From contig CAUHLX010000168.1 of assembly GCA_959606705.1 (NCBI GenBank), positions 1-6,356 of the forward strand: DNA of 6,356 nt, given 5' to 3'. The stretch's first letter is position 1. Every line of letters begins with the position of its first letter. This document shows positions 1 to 6,356 of the stretch, piece by piece. The stretch is from an uncultured Bacillota bacterium. GTDB taxonomy: Bacteria > Bacillota > Clostridia > Peptostreptococcales > Anaerovoracaceae. The notes beneath the pieces were generated by a model that was given only the letters and a program-made list of their open reading frames with translations, had not been told where the DNA came from and did not search any database. A program made the translations under genes and the position numbers.

Positions 1-100
1 GATTTTTGAAGCGGAGCTGATCCGCATTCAGGAGGAACGGCATAGACAGAAAGAAGAGTTCGCAGCATCGAGGACCTCAAAGAAGCGTGGAGCGTCCACG

Positions 101-2305
101 ATGGCGGCGGCCCGGGAAAAGATAGCGAGAAAGCCGAAAGAGACGGCGGAGGCTGAGGAGCCTATCGTGATCGAGGCGGCCGAAAAGACGGACGAACCTG
201 TGGAGGGCCGGGAGCCTTCCTTTGATCGGGAGCCTTCGTCAAAGGTGAAAAGTCTGCTGGCAGGCGCGAAGAAAAAGACCGCGGAGACGGTGGCGGCGGC
301 CAAGCAGAAGCGGGAGGAAGCGGCTGAGGCGGTCCGGGAAAGGAAGCGCGAGGCGGAAGAGCTGGAACGAAACACTCTGGCGATGGGCGCCGAGCTGTTT
401 GAGGCGCTGGCGGCGGATTCCCGGATTGCGGAACCCGAGGAACCCATGGTCTTGGGCGTGTGGGAAGAGAAAGAGCCTGCTGACCCGGTGCGGGAGAGCG
501 CGGAGGCGATTCCGGAGCCGGTTGAAGTGAAGCCGGAGCCGGTGAAGGCCAAGAAAGCGGTGAAATCCAAGCCTGAGGAACAGGCCGCGGACGATCAGGT
601 GGCGGCAATTCTGGCGGAGGCCTGGGGGCCCGAATCGGAAGCGGAGCGAGAAGCCGCAGCCGCAGGAGCCAGCTTGAAGCTGGATCAAGCGGTGGACCGG
701 GCTCTGTCGGCCATCAGTACGGCGGGCCGGAAATGCGGGAGGGCCAGGGACTGGATTTGTTCTTCCGGCCGGGGCGTTTGGAGCAAGAGCGGTATCACCC
801 CGAAGCTGGAACCGGTTAAAACCGCGCTGATCAAAAAAGAAGCGGGACTGGAACGCCGCGCTGCAAAGGCGGTGGATCGGATCGACAGCCATTTGGCGCG
901 TTTGGAGGATCATCTGGACGTGCTAACAGACCGAGCCGGATCCCGGTATCGAAGATACGCTGAATACGCGGAGCGGCACAAAGCGATGATTCTGAAATGC
1001 TTTGCCGTGGGAGCGGCGGGAGCGGCGGCCGTAATGCTGGTGGTGGGACACATGACCGCCTACGAGTACCTGTACAATGGAAAGGTGCTGGGCGTAGTCA
1101 AGGATCAGGACGCTGTCTACCAGACCATCGACGTGATCGGAGATAAGCTCTGCACCGCCTATAACGCCGAAATCGAGATCGACAAGGCGGACGACATTAC
1201 GTTCCGCAGAGTGATCGGAACCGATTTTGAGCTGGACGATGCGGATGACATTCTCAACAGCCTTACTTATCTGAAAGATATGAAGGTTAAGGGCTATGGC
1301 ATTTACGTGGATGGCGAGAGGGTGGCTGTGCTGGACAGCAAGGATGCGGCCAACGGAATTTTAAATACGCTGACCGGCCAATATCTCTCCGCCGATTCCG
1401 GAAAAGAGTATAAAGAAGTGGGCTTCATGGAGAACGTGGAGATCAAGAAGCTGGACACCAAGCTGGGAAAACTGCAGGATCAGGATTCCGTCATGCGATA
1501 CATGCTCACCGGAGCTGTGGAGAAAAAGGTGCACACGGTGGAAAAGGGTCAGACCTTCTCCGAAATCGCCAGTCTCTACGGGCTTCCCATGAGCGAGCTG
1601 ATGGCCTCCAACGAGGGAGTTGATCCCGCCCGACTGAAAATCGGTCAGGAGCTGGTGCTCACTCAGGATCGGCCGGTACTCACCGTCAAGACGGTGGAAG
1701 TCGCTTCCTATAACATGCCCATTCCGTTCGGAATCGATTACGAAAACAGCAGCGCGATTTACAAAGGAGAGCAATCCGTTAAATTGCAGGGCAAGAACGG
1801 AAAACGGCAGGTGGTGGCGGAGATCGTCCGAGCCAACGGGGAAGAACAGAGCCGCACGGAGTTGAGCTCCCAGGTGCTGTCCGAACCGATCAACCAAGTG
1901 GTTCTGGTAGGGACAAAGGCCAAACCCACCTATGTGGCCAGCGGAAATTACATCTATCCGGTCCGCGGAAGGCTGTCCTCCCGCTTCGGGGGCAGATGGG
2001 GCCGGATGCACAATGGCATCGACCTGGCAGTCCCCAAGGGGACTTCGGTAGCGGCTTCCAATAGCGGGACCGTAACCTTTGCCGGCTGGAACGGCGCCTT
2101 GGGCTACTGTGTGAAGATCAATCACGGAAACGGCGTGGAGACCTGGTACGGGCACTGCAGCAAGCTGCTGGTGTCAGCGGGACAAAAAGTGCTGAAGGGG
2201 GAGGCCATCGCCAAGGCCGGCAGCACCGGAAACAGCACCGGACCCCATGTACATTTCGAAGTGCATGTCAACGGCGTAGCAAAGAATCCGCTGAACTATC
2301 TATAA
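101..2305 (+). CDS. Membrane-anchored LysM-G5-M23 peptidoglycan endopeptidase with long cytoplasmic tail (start uncertain, may extend upstream)
   Basis: Predicted zinc endopeptidase that cuts peptidoglycan cross-links outside the cell. Read from the ATG at 101 it has 734 residues. Residues 1-295 are Ala/Glu/Lys/Arg-rich with helical, coiled-coil-like stretches near 51-91 and 247-292. One membrane segment lies at about 297-316, giving a type II topology. Residues 326-477 hold two similar modules, followed by LysM (478-521), G5 (about 527-606) and a C-terminal M23 domain. The M23 zinc ligands H637, D641 and H718 and the active-site histidines H685 (YGH) and H716 (HVH) are all present, so it should be active; LysM and G5 probably bind the wall. 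GGAG at 89-92 sits 8 bases before the ATG, but the frame is open back to base 2 with the same charged composition and no other ATG, GTG or TTG. The gene may therefore be 5'-partial. I do not recognise the cytoplasmic tail. The M23 assignment is secure; the start is not. Confidence 0.9.
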   Translation: MAAAREKIARKPKETAEAEEPIVIEAAEKTDEPVEGREPSFDREPSSKVKSLLAGAKKKTAETVAAAKQKREEAAEAVRERKREAEELERNTLAMGAELFEALAADSRIAEPEEPMVLGVWEEKEPADPVRESAEAIPEPVEVKPEPVKAKKAVKSKPEEQAADDQVAAILAEAWGPESEAEREAAAAGASLKLDQAVDRALSAISTAGRKCGRARDWICSSGRGVWSKSGITPKLEPVKTALIKKEAGLERRAAKAVDRIDSHLARLEDHLDVLTDRAGSRYRRYAEYAERHKAMILKCFAVGAAGAAAVMLVVGHMTAYEYLYNGKVLGVVKDQDAVYQTIDVIGDKLCTAYNAEIEIDKADDITFRRVIGTDFELDDADDILNSLTYLKDMKVKGYGIYVDGERVAVLDSKDAANGILNTLTGQYLSADSGKEYKEVGFMENVEIKKLDTKLGKLQDQDSVMRYMLTGAVEKKVHTVEKGQTFSEIASLYGLPMSELMASNEGVDPARLKIGQELVLTQDRPVLTVKTVEVASYNMPIPFGIDYENSSAIYKGEQSVKLQGKNGKRQVVAEIVRANGEEQSRTELSSQVLSEPINQVVLVGTKAKPTYVASGNYIYPVRGRLSSRFGGRWGRMHNGIDLAVPKGTSVAASNSGTVTFAGWNGALGYCVKINHGNGVETWYGHCSKLLVSAGQKVLKGEAIAKAGSTGNSTGPHVHFEVHVNGVAKNPLNYL
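512..553 (+). repeat. Two-copy heptapeptide-coding direct repeat (PEPVxxK)
   Basis: Two near-identical 21-base units begin at 512 and 533 and encode PEPVEVK and PEPVKAK (residues 138-151 of the hydrolase). A shorter 11-base direct repeat (CGGGAGCCTTC at 209-219 and 227-237, giving REPS twice) lies upstream in the same tail. Both look like small in-frame duplications in a low-complexity, probably disordered linker. No function beyond spacing is suggested. Confidence 0.55.
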
Positions 2306-2324
2306 GTAAAAATGCGAAATGAGG

Positions 2325-2365
2325 AATAGGGCACGCAGGTCCGGAGGGGAACTGTGTGCCTTATT
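2325..2365 (+). terminator. Hairpin terminator between convergent genes, possibly bidirectional
   Basis: The arms AATAGGGCACGCAG (2325-2338) and CTGTGTGCCTTATT (2352-2365) pair over all 14 positions, two of them G-U. The 13-base loop can itself form a short TCC/GGA stem. The hairpin begins 20 bases after the hydrolase stop codon and is followed on the + strand by a T-rich but interrupted run (TGTATGTTTG). On the - strand the same stem lies about 50 bases beyond the protease stop, with a later T run (complement of the A run at 2308-2312). This suits termination of the hydrolase gene and perhaps of both genes. The U-tract is imperfect, so efficiency is uncertain. Confidence 0.7.
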
Positions 2366-2415
2366 TGTATGTTTGCTGCCGTTCCGACGCTGCTTCGCCG
2401 GGTGTGGGCAGCGCA

Positions 2416-3627
2416 TCAGTAATCTAGCAATACTTCATAATTCAGCAGACCGCAGCCCTGAGCGCCGCGGTTTTCCTTCTCCATGGGCAGGGCTTCCCGC
2501 AGGAGAATCCGCTTCACTTGGAGCGGATTGAGCTCCGGACGCATCGCGTAAAGACAGGCCGCCACGCCGCTGACGGAGGGGGCGGCCATGGAAGTTCCGG
2601 TCTCCACCGCGTAGCCTTTGGCGTTGCGGGCGTCCAAGGAGTGGATCTCCACGCCGGAAGCCAGGATATCCGGCTTGCGCAGACCTTCCGCGGTGGGACC
2701 GCGGCTGGAAAACTCAGCTACCTTAATGGAGCTTTTCGACCGGGCTTTGGTAAAGTCGGCGGCGCCCACGGTAATTACGTAGGGACTGGTACCGGGAGAG
2801 TTGATGCTCCTGCGGGTGGGACCGTTGTTTCCGGCGGCCGCCACCACGGTAAGCCCGCTTTTGACCACCGCGTTTGCGCCCTTGACCAGGGGATCTTCAT
2901 AAGACGGGGTATCGGCGGTAATGCCCAGAGACAGGTTCACCACTCGAATATTGTATTGGTACCGGTGGTCCAAAACCCACTGAAAAGCGGCCAAGATGTC
3001 CGAGGTGGTGCCGTTTCCTTCCCCATCCAGTGCTTTTACACCGATGAGGCTGGCGTAGGGCGCCGCTCCCACATATTTTTGAGAGGCATAGCCGTTTCCG
3101 GCGATGATGCCGCTCACATGGGTTCCGTGACCGTCATCGTCATAGGGTGACAAGCGGCCGTTGATGAGATCTTTAAACGCGGCGATCCGGTTGTAGGGAT
3201 AGATCAGATCGTAGTGAGGGGCCAAGCCGGTGTCAATGACCGCTACCCCCACGCCCTGGCCTCGACGCTTGTAAAAGAGAGGATCACGTTTCCGCTCCTC
3301 CCTGGTGGTATAGCCCGACATGTAAACCCGCCTCCCGCGAGGAACACTTTCCCGCTTCGAAGGAACGGGAAGCCGGCCGGCCTTGCTCACCAGAGCGTCG
3401 TCGGCAATGAGGCGAATCGTGTTGTATTTGGCCATGGCTTGAATCCGGGCGCGTGAAATTTCCACAGCTGCCGCGTTGATAAAGGGCAATTCATATTTAA
3501 TCCGGCCGTAATTTTCTTCGATACAGCCGCGTATTTCGGGAATGCTTTTTTGCGCATATATAATCACCGGAAAAATGTCGCCGGAGGACTGGGACATTTT
3601 GGCGGATAAAATGGGGTGAATTTGCAT
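2416..3627 (-). CDS. Subtilisin-like serine protease (S8 family), no signal peptide, AprX-like
   Basis: Serine endopeptidase of 403 residues. The full subtilase set is visible: D132 in AVIDTGL, H167 in DGHGTHVSG, oxyanion-hole N267 in AAGNNG and nucleophile S346 in GTSMAAPS. Residues about 18-80 look like an I9-type prodomain (alternating strand/helix pattern), followed by a basic linker at about 85-122 where self-cleavage could release it; that cleavage is inferred. The N-terminus has no hydrophobic signal segment and no membrane helix is seen, so a cytoplasmic location like that of Bacillus AprX is the best guess. The ATG at 3627 is preceded by GGAGTTGATC, which matches the extended anti-Shine-Dalgarno complement with one mismatch. 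The gene is convergent with the M23 gene and divergent from walR. The family is certain; substrate and exact orthology are not. Confidence 0.93.
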   Translation of the reverse strand: MQIHPILSAKMSQSSGDIFPVIIYAQKSIPEIRGCIEENYGRIKYELPFINAAAVEISRARIQAMAKYNTIRLIADDALVSKAGRLPVPSKRESVPRGRRVYMSGYTTREERKRDPLFYKRRGQGVGVAVIDTGLAPHYDLIYPYNRIAAFKDLINGRLSPYDDDGHGTHVSGIIAGNGYASQKYVGAAPYASLIGVKALDGEGNGTTSDILAAFQWVLDHRYQYNIRVVNLSLGITADTPSYEDPLVKGANAVVKSGLTVVAAAGNNGPTRRSINSPGTSPYVITVGAADFTKARSKSSIKVAEFSSRGPTAEGLRKPDILASGVEIHSLDARNAKGYAVETGTSMAAPSVSGVAACLYAMRPELNPLQVKRILLREALPMEKENRGAQGCGLLNYEVLLDY

Positions 3628-3684
3628 CGATAGATCAACTCCAAAAATTGAATTTGGTCTATACTATGCAAAGAACGGTTTTTT

Positions 3685-3693
3685 TGATATAAT
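3685..3693 (+). promoter_or_regulatory. Extended -10 promoter for walRK
   Basis: TGATATAAT is a perfect TGn extended -10 with a consensus TATAAT hexamer (3688-3693). With a 17-base spacer the -35 position would be TATGCA (3665-3670), a poor match, which is typical when an extended -10 compensates. A T7 run (3679-3685) lies just upstream. The predicted transcript start is near 3700, giving a leader of about 73 bases before walR. This is the only strong + strand promoter I find in the intergenic region. Confidence 0.65.
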
Positions 3694-3697
3694 AACA
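3689..3697 (-). promoter_or_regulatory. Candidate extended -10 promoter for the S8 protease gene
   Basis: Read on the - strand, 3697 to 3689 is TGTTATTAT: a TGn motif followed by TATTAT, five of six matches to the -10 consensus. No good -35 is seen at the usual distance. The predicted start is near 3682, giving a leader of about 55 bases before the protease ATG. The element overlaps the walRK -10 on the other strand by five bases. It is weaker evidence than the + strand promoter, because AT-rich DNA gives such matches by chance. Confidence 0.4.
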
Positions 3698-3762
3698 ATA
3701 GGTATGTGGATTGCTCGGACGCAGTAAGGGTGGAGATTAGTGGGATGCCGCAAGGTGCTCGG

Positions 3763-3769
3763 AAGGAGG
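3763..3769 (+). promoter_or_regulatory. walR ribosome binding site
   Basis: AAGGAGG lies four bases before the walR ATG at 3774. The match is strong and the spacing rather short. It fixes the start, and the resulting N-terminus (MDLKKVLIIEDE) begins exactly where receiver domains usually do. Confidence 0.8.
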
Positions 3770-3773
3770 AACC

Positions 3774-4472
3774 ATGGATTTGAAGAAAGTTCTGATTATA
3801 GAAGATGAAAAATCCATATCGGATATTATAAAATTCAATTTAATCAAAGAAGGGTTTGAAGTGGATACCGCTTATGACGGCCAGAGCGGTTTGGATAAGG
3901 TGTCGTCATTCGAGCCTGACCTGATCCTGCTGGATGTGATGCTTCCGGTGATGGATGGATTTCAGGTGTGCAAAAAGGTGAGGGAAAGCAATACCGTTCC
4001 CATCCTGATGCTGACGGCGAAGGAAGAGGAAGTGGACAAGGTGCTGGGGCTGGAGCTGGGCGCCGACGATTATATCACCAAGCCCTTTGGGATGAGAGAG
4101 CTGGTGGCTCGGATCAAGGCCAACATTCGCCGGACGGATCAGGTGAGCAGTGCGCAGAGCGAGCCTTCCAACGTGAGAAATTTCGGCAATCTGGCCATTG
4201 ATCTCAACCGTTACGAGGTCCGGAAAAACGGCACGGCGCTGGAGCTCACCCTGCGGGAATTCGAGCTGCTGAAATATCTCGCGGAGCGGGAAAACAAGGT
4301 GTTTTCCAGAGAGCAGCTCCTGGAAGAGGTTTGGGGCTATGAGTATTACGGCGACATCCGAACGGTGGATGTGACCGTTCGGAGATTGAGAGAAAAGCTG
4401 GAGGACGACTCCAGCGATCCGAAGTATATCATGACCAAAAGAGGGATCGGATACTACTTCAGGAGGCCGTAG
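3774..4472 (+). CDS. walR: WalR-like OmpR/PhoB-family response regulator
   Basis: DNA-binding response regulator of 232 residues, the normal full length. The receiver domain (about 4-118) has acidic pocket residues E10 and D11, phospho-acceptor D54 in LLDVMLP, T81 and K103 in the TKPF motif. A linker of about 15 residues leads to a winged-helix effector domain (about 136-231) with LTLREFELLKYL, the recognition-helix region VDVTVRRLREKL and the wing GIGYYF. The stretches DIIKFNLIKEGF and DKVLGLELGADDYITKPF closely resemble WalR (YycF/VicR), and the following gene encodes a WalK-type kinase. In Bacillota WalR controls wall hydrolase genes and is usually essential. Expression probably starts at the extended -10 near 3690 and includes walK. 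A PhoB- or ResD-type paralogue is the main alternative. Confidence 0.9.
   Translation: MDLKKVLIIEDEKSISDIIKFNLIKEGFEVDTAYDGQSGLDKVSSFEPDLILLDVMLPVMDGFQVCKKVRESNTVPILMLTAKEEEVDKVLGLELGADDYITKPFGMRELVARIKANIRRTDQVSSAQSEPSNVRNFGNLAIDLNRYEVRKNGTALELTLREFELLKYLAERENKVFSREQLLEEVWGYEYYGDIRTVDVTVRRLREKLEDDSSDPKYIMTKRGIGYYFRRP
4461..4466 (+). promoter_or_regulatory. walK ribosome binding site inside the end of walR
   Basis: AGGAGG, a perfect Shine-Dalgarno core, lies nine bases before the walK ATG and encodes the last Arg residues of WalR. The walR stop (4470-4472) and the walK start (4476) are three bases apart, so ribosomes finishing walR are well placed to start walK. This suggests translational coupling and a fixed regulator-to-kinase ratio. 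Confidence 0.8.
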
Positions 4473-4475
4473 GGG

Positions 4476-6329
4476 ATGCATGCGAAAACAAAACGATGGA
4501 ACAGCATACGATGGCGAATCGTACTGATTTACTTCCTTCTGGTTTTTATTGCCATGACAATCATCGGGCTGATCATCATGAATCAGCTGGAAAATTATCA
4601 GATGAATTCCGTCCGCAAAAACCTCACCAAAATCGTGGACGAGAGCATGAAAGGGCAGTTTCAGAAGTATACGGATCTCCAGGAAAATCAAGGAGAGATC
4701 CAGAGCAGCATCGATCAGAATTGGTCGCTGAAAAGCTTTCAGGAAGAGATCTTCATCGTGGACGGCAATTTCAATATCGTGGCCTCCAACAATCAGAGTG
4801 CCATCGGCAAGAAGGCGGACACGGTGCTGCTGAGCACCAGCATTATCGTAACGGGCTTGCAGGGCAATATTGCGGAAAAGGACAGCTCCATTCCCGGAAC
4901 GGGGACGATCGGCAGTTCCATTCCCGTTAAAAATCTGGTGTTTCCCATCGAAAGCGATGAAAACGGGACGGTGACCGGGGTGATCTATTTGCGGTCCGAT
5001 GTTTCGGGGATCTATGAAATGCTTTCGGAGTCGAAAAGCATTTTCGGTCACGCCATGCTGTGGGCGCTGCTGATCACGGTTCTCCTGGGATTTTTAATCG
5101 CCAGGAGCATCACCGTACCCATCAACGATGTGACGGAAAAAGCCGAACGCATGTCACAGGGTGATTTCGGACAGGAGGTCAGCGTCAAATCGGATGATGA
5201 AATCGGACGTTTGGCGGAAATGTTCAACCTGCTGCGTCAAAAGCTGGATCTCACACTGTCTGAGATCAACAGCGAAAAGAGCAAACTGGAGACCATACTT
5301 AAGTACATGGCGGACGGTCTGATCGTGGTCACGTCGGAAGGACAGATTATCCATGCCAATCCGGCGGCTCGCACCATGCTCAGCATGTCGGAGGAGGATA
5401 TCACCACGCGCCATTACGACGAGCTCATCCGCAATTACAGCGAGGAGCTCTGCCTGGATCAAATACTGGAAAAGACCTCTAACGGAGGAAATCATGAAAA
5501 CTTTCGATATGGAGATCGGACCTTCGCGGTGCGGTATGACCGATTCAAGGACGAAAACGATCAGGACATCGGAGTGATCATGATCCTCCAGGATATTACG
5601 GAACGGCAAAAGCTGGAGAACATGCAGATGGACTTCGTAGCCAACGTCTCCCATGAGTTAAAGACACCGATCACCACCATCAAAAGCTACACCGAAACCC
5701 TGCTGGACGGAGGGCTGGAGGATCGGGACATCGCCATGAGCTTTCTCACCATCGTGGAGACGGAGGCGGATCGGATGAACCGTCTGGTCAAGGACCTTCT
5801 GCAGCTGTCGCGCCTGGATTACAAGCAGGAGAAGCTGTTTCAAAAGGAGAGCAGCATCATCAGTCTTCTCAAGTCGGTCGTCACGAAAATGGAGCTGACG
5901 GCAAAGAACAAAAATCAGCATCTCAACCTGATCTTCAATCCGAATCAGCAGATCATGGTGGTCATCGACAAGGACCGGATCGAGCAGGTGCTGTTGAATA
6001 TTCTCAGCAATGCCATCAAGTATACGCAGGAGGGCGGACGAGTGGACATCGATGCGGTAACGGAGAACAAGGAGGTCCGCATCGTGGTTTCCGACAACGG
6101 AATCGGGATCGCTCAGTCTGAGATTCCCCGGGTGTTCGAACGGTTTTATCGGGTGGACAAGGCTCGTTCCAGGGCCATGGGCGGTACCGGTCTGGGTCTG
6201 GCGATCTCCAAGCAGATCGTGGAGGCGCATCGAGGGACGCTGGTGCTGGAAAGCCAGGAAGGCAAGGGGACGAGAGCCATCATCACTCTGCCGCTGGCTC
6301 CCAGACGGGGGATCAGCAATATCGAATAG
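4476..6329 (+). CDS. walK: WalK-like sensor histidine kinase
   Basis: Membrane sensor kinase of 617 residues, the partner of WalR. Domains in order: membrane helix 1 (about 14-36), an extracytoplasmic sensing domain of about 155 residues with a Cache/PAS-like pattern (IFIVDGNFNIVASN), membrane helix 2 (about 192-210), HAMP (about 208-262, P215 in the conserved VPI), PAS (about 272-376), HisKA with phospho-acceptor H393 in NVSHELKTPI, and HATPase_c with N512 in the N box, D540-G544 in the G1 box, F554 in the F box and G569-G574 in the G2 box. Every catalytic motif is intact. This TM-Cache-TM-HAMP-PAS-kinase order is that of WalK (YycG/VicK), which in relatives senses wall or lipid II status. 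The usual followers yycH, yycI and walJ cannot be judged because the window ends 27 bases later. A PhoR-type kinase is the alternative, made less likely by the WalR-like partner. Confidence 0.9.
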   Translation: MHAKTKRWNSIRWRIVLIYFLLVFIAMTIIGLIIMNQLENYQMNSVRKNLTKIVDESMKGQFQKYTDLQENQGEIQSSIDQNWSLKSFQEEIFIVDGNFNIVASNNQSAIGKKADTVLLSTSIIVTGLQGNIAEKDSSIPGTGTIGSSIPVKNLVFPIESDENGTVTGVIYLRSDVSGIYEMLSESKSIFGHAMLWALLITVLLGFLIARSITVPINDVTEKAERMSQGDFGQEVSVKSDDEIGRLAEMFNLLRQKLDLTLSEINSEKSKLETILKYMADGLIVVTSEGQIIHANPAARTMLSMSEEDITTRHYDELIRNYSEELCLDQILEKTSNGGNHENFRYGDRTFAVRYDRFKDENDQDIGVIMILQDITERQKLENMQMDFVANVSHELKTPITTIKSYTETLLDGGLEDRDIAMSFLTIVETEADRMNRLVKDLLQLSRLDYKQEKLFQKESSIISLLKSVVTKMELTAKNKNQHLNLIFNPNQQIMVVIDKDRIEQVLLNILSNAIKYTQEGGRVDIDAVTENKEVRIVVSDNGIGIAQSEIPRVFERFYRVDKARSRAMGGTGLGLAISKQIVEAHRGTLVLESQEGKGTRAIITLPLAPRRGISNIE

Positions 6330-6356
6330 CGCAATTGGCAGCCCTAAAATTTCCAT

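Noticed and set aside
30..35. Perfect AGGAGG near the left edge
   Set aside because: No ATG, GTG or TTG follows at a usable distance. It reads as Gln-Glu-Glu codons in the open hydrolase frame.
1361..2155. Open - strand frame of 264 codons opposite the LysM-G5-M23 region
   Set aside because: It is antisense to a well-supported domain series and has no motif of its own.
2375..2414. Second hairpin options near the protease stop (GCTGCC/GGCAGC or CGCTGC/GCAGCG)
   Set aside because: Six-base stems with long loops, mutually exclusive and without a T run; much weaker than the 2325-2365 hairpin.
2319..2531. Small + strand ORF of 70 codons in the convergent gap
   Set aside because: It runs through the terminator hairpin and into the antisense of the protease, and no good ribosome binding site precedes it.
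3692..3697. Possible WalR box (TGTTAT on the - strand, fits TGTWAH)
   Set aside because: WalR sites are two such hexamers five bases apart. The second position here reads CAAAAA, so only a half site is present.
3704..3727. Seven-codon ORF (MWIARTQ) just after the predicted walRK transcript start
   Set aside because: There is no ribosome binding site and only a few leader bases before the ATG; too short to support without data.
3906..5051. Long open frame on the - strand opposite walR and walK (381 codons)
   Set aside because: It lies antisense to two clearly conserved genes, its translation shows no recognisable domain and is rich in His, Arg and Leu as expected from reversed codons, and it spans both genes and their junction. 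It is a shadow of codon bias.
5658..6356. Open - strand frame running off the right edge
   Set aside because: Nearly all of it is antisense to the kinase domains of walK. The last 27 bases alone give no reason to think a gene enters from the right.

Overview
The window looks like ordinary chromosome from an anaerobic, Gram-positive Bacillota, most likely class Clostridia with a medium-to-high GC content. Three things point there: an essential-type WalR/WalK two-component pair, a LysM-G5-M23 membrane-anchored wall hydrolase, and strong AGGAGG-type ribosome binding sites. The exact lineage cannot be read from this sequence alone. I see no IS element, CRISPR array, tRNA, rRNA or phage gene.

Layout: (1) About 101-2305 (+) encodes a membrane-anchored peptidoglycan endopeptidase. 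It has an unusually long, charged cytoplasmic N-terminal tail, one membrane segment, a duplicated extracytoplasmic module, LysM, G5 and an intact M23 zinc site. The frame stays open to the left edge, so the true start may lie outside the window. (2) 2306-2415 is a convergent intergenic stretch with a 14-bp hairpin that fits a (possibly bidirectional) terminator. (3) 2416-3627 (-) encodes a subtilisin-like serine protease with no signal peptide and a complete catalytic set. (4) 3628-3773 is a divergent promoter region in which two extended -10 elements, one per strand, overlap each other. (5) 3774-4472 (+) and 4476-6329 (+) are walR and walK, three bases apart, with the walK ribosome binding site inside the end of walR. 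The last 27 bases hold nothing I can call.

How the parts may work together: in Bacillota, WalK senses the state of the wall or of lipid II and phosphorylates WalR, which controls cell wall hydrolases. An M23 endopeptidase next to walRK therefore makes sense as a functional neighbour or possible regulon member, although no convincing WalR box was found here. The protease shares its promoter core with walRK, so the two transcription units may exclude one another. That is inference. Most of the window is conserved housekeeping biology. The least ordinary points are the long cytoplasmic tail of the hydrolase, the duplicated module in it, and the overlapping divergent promoters.
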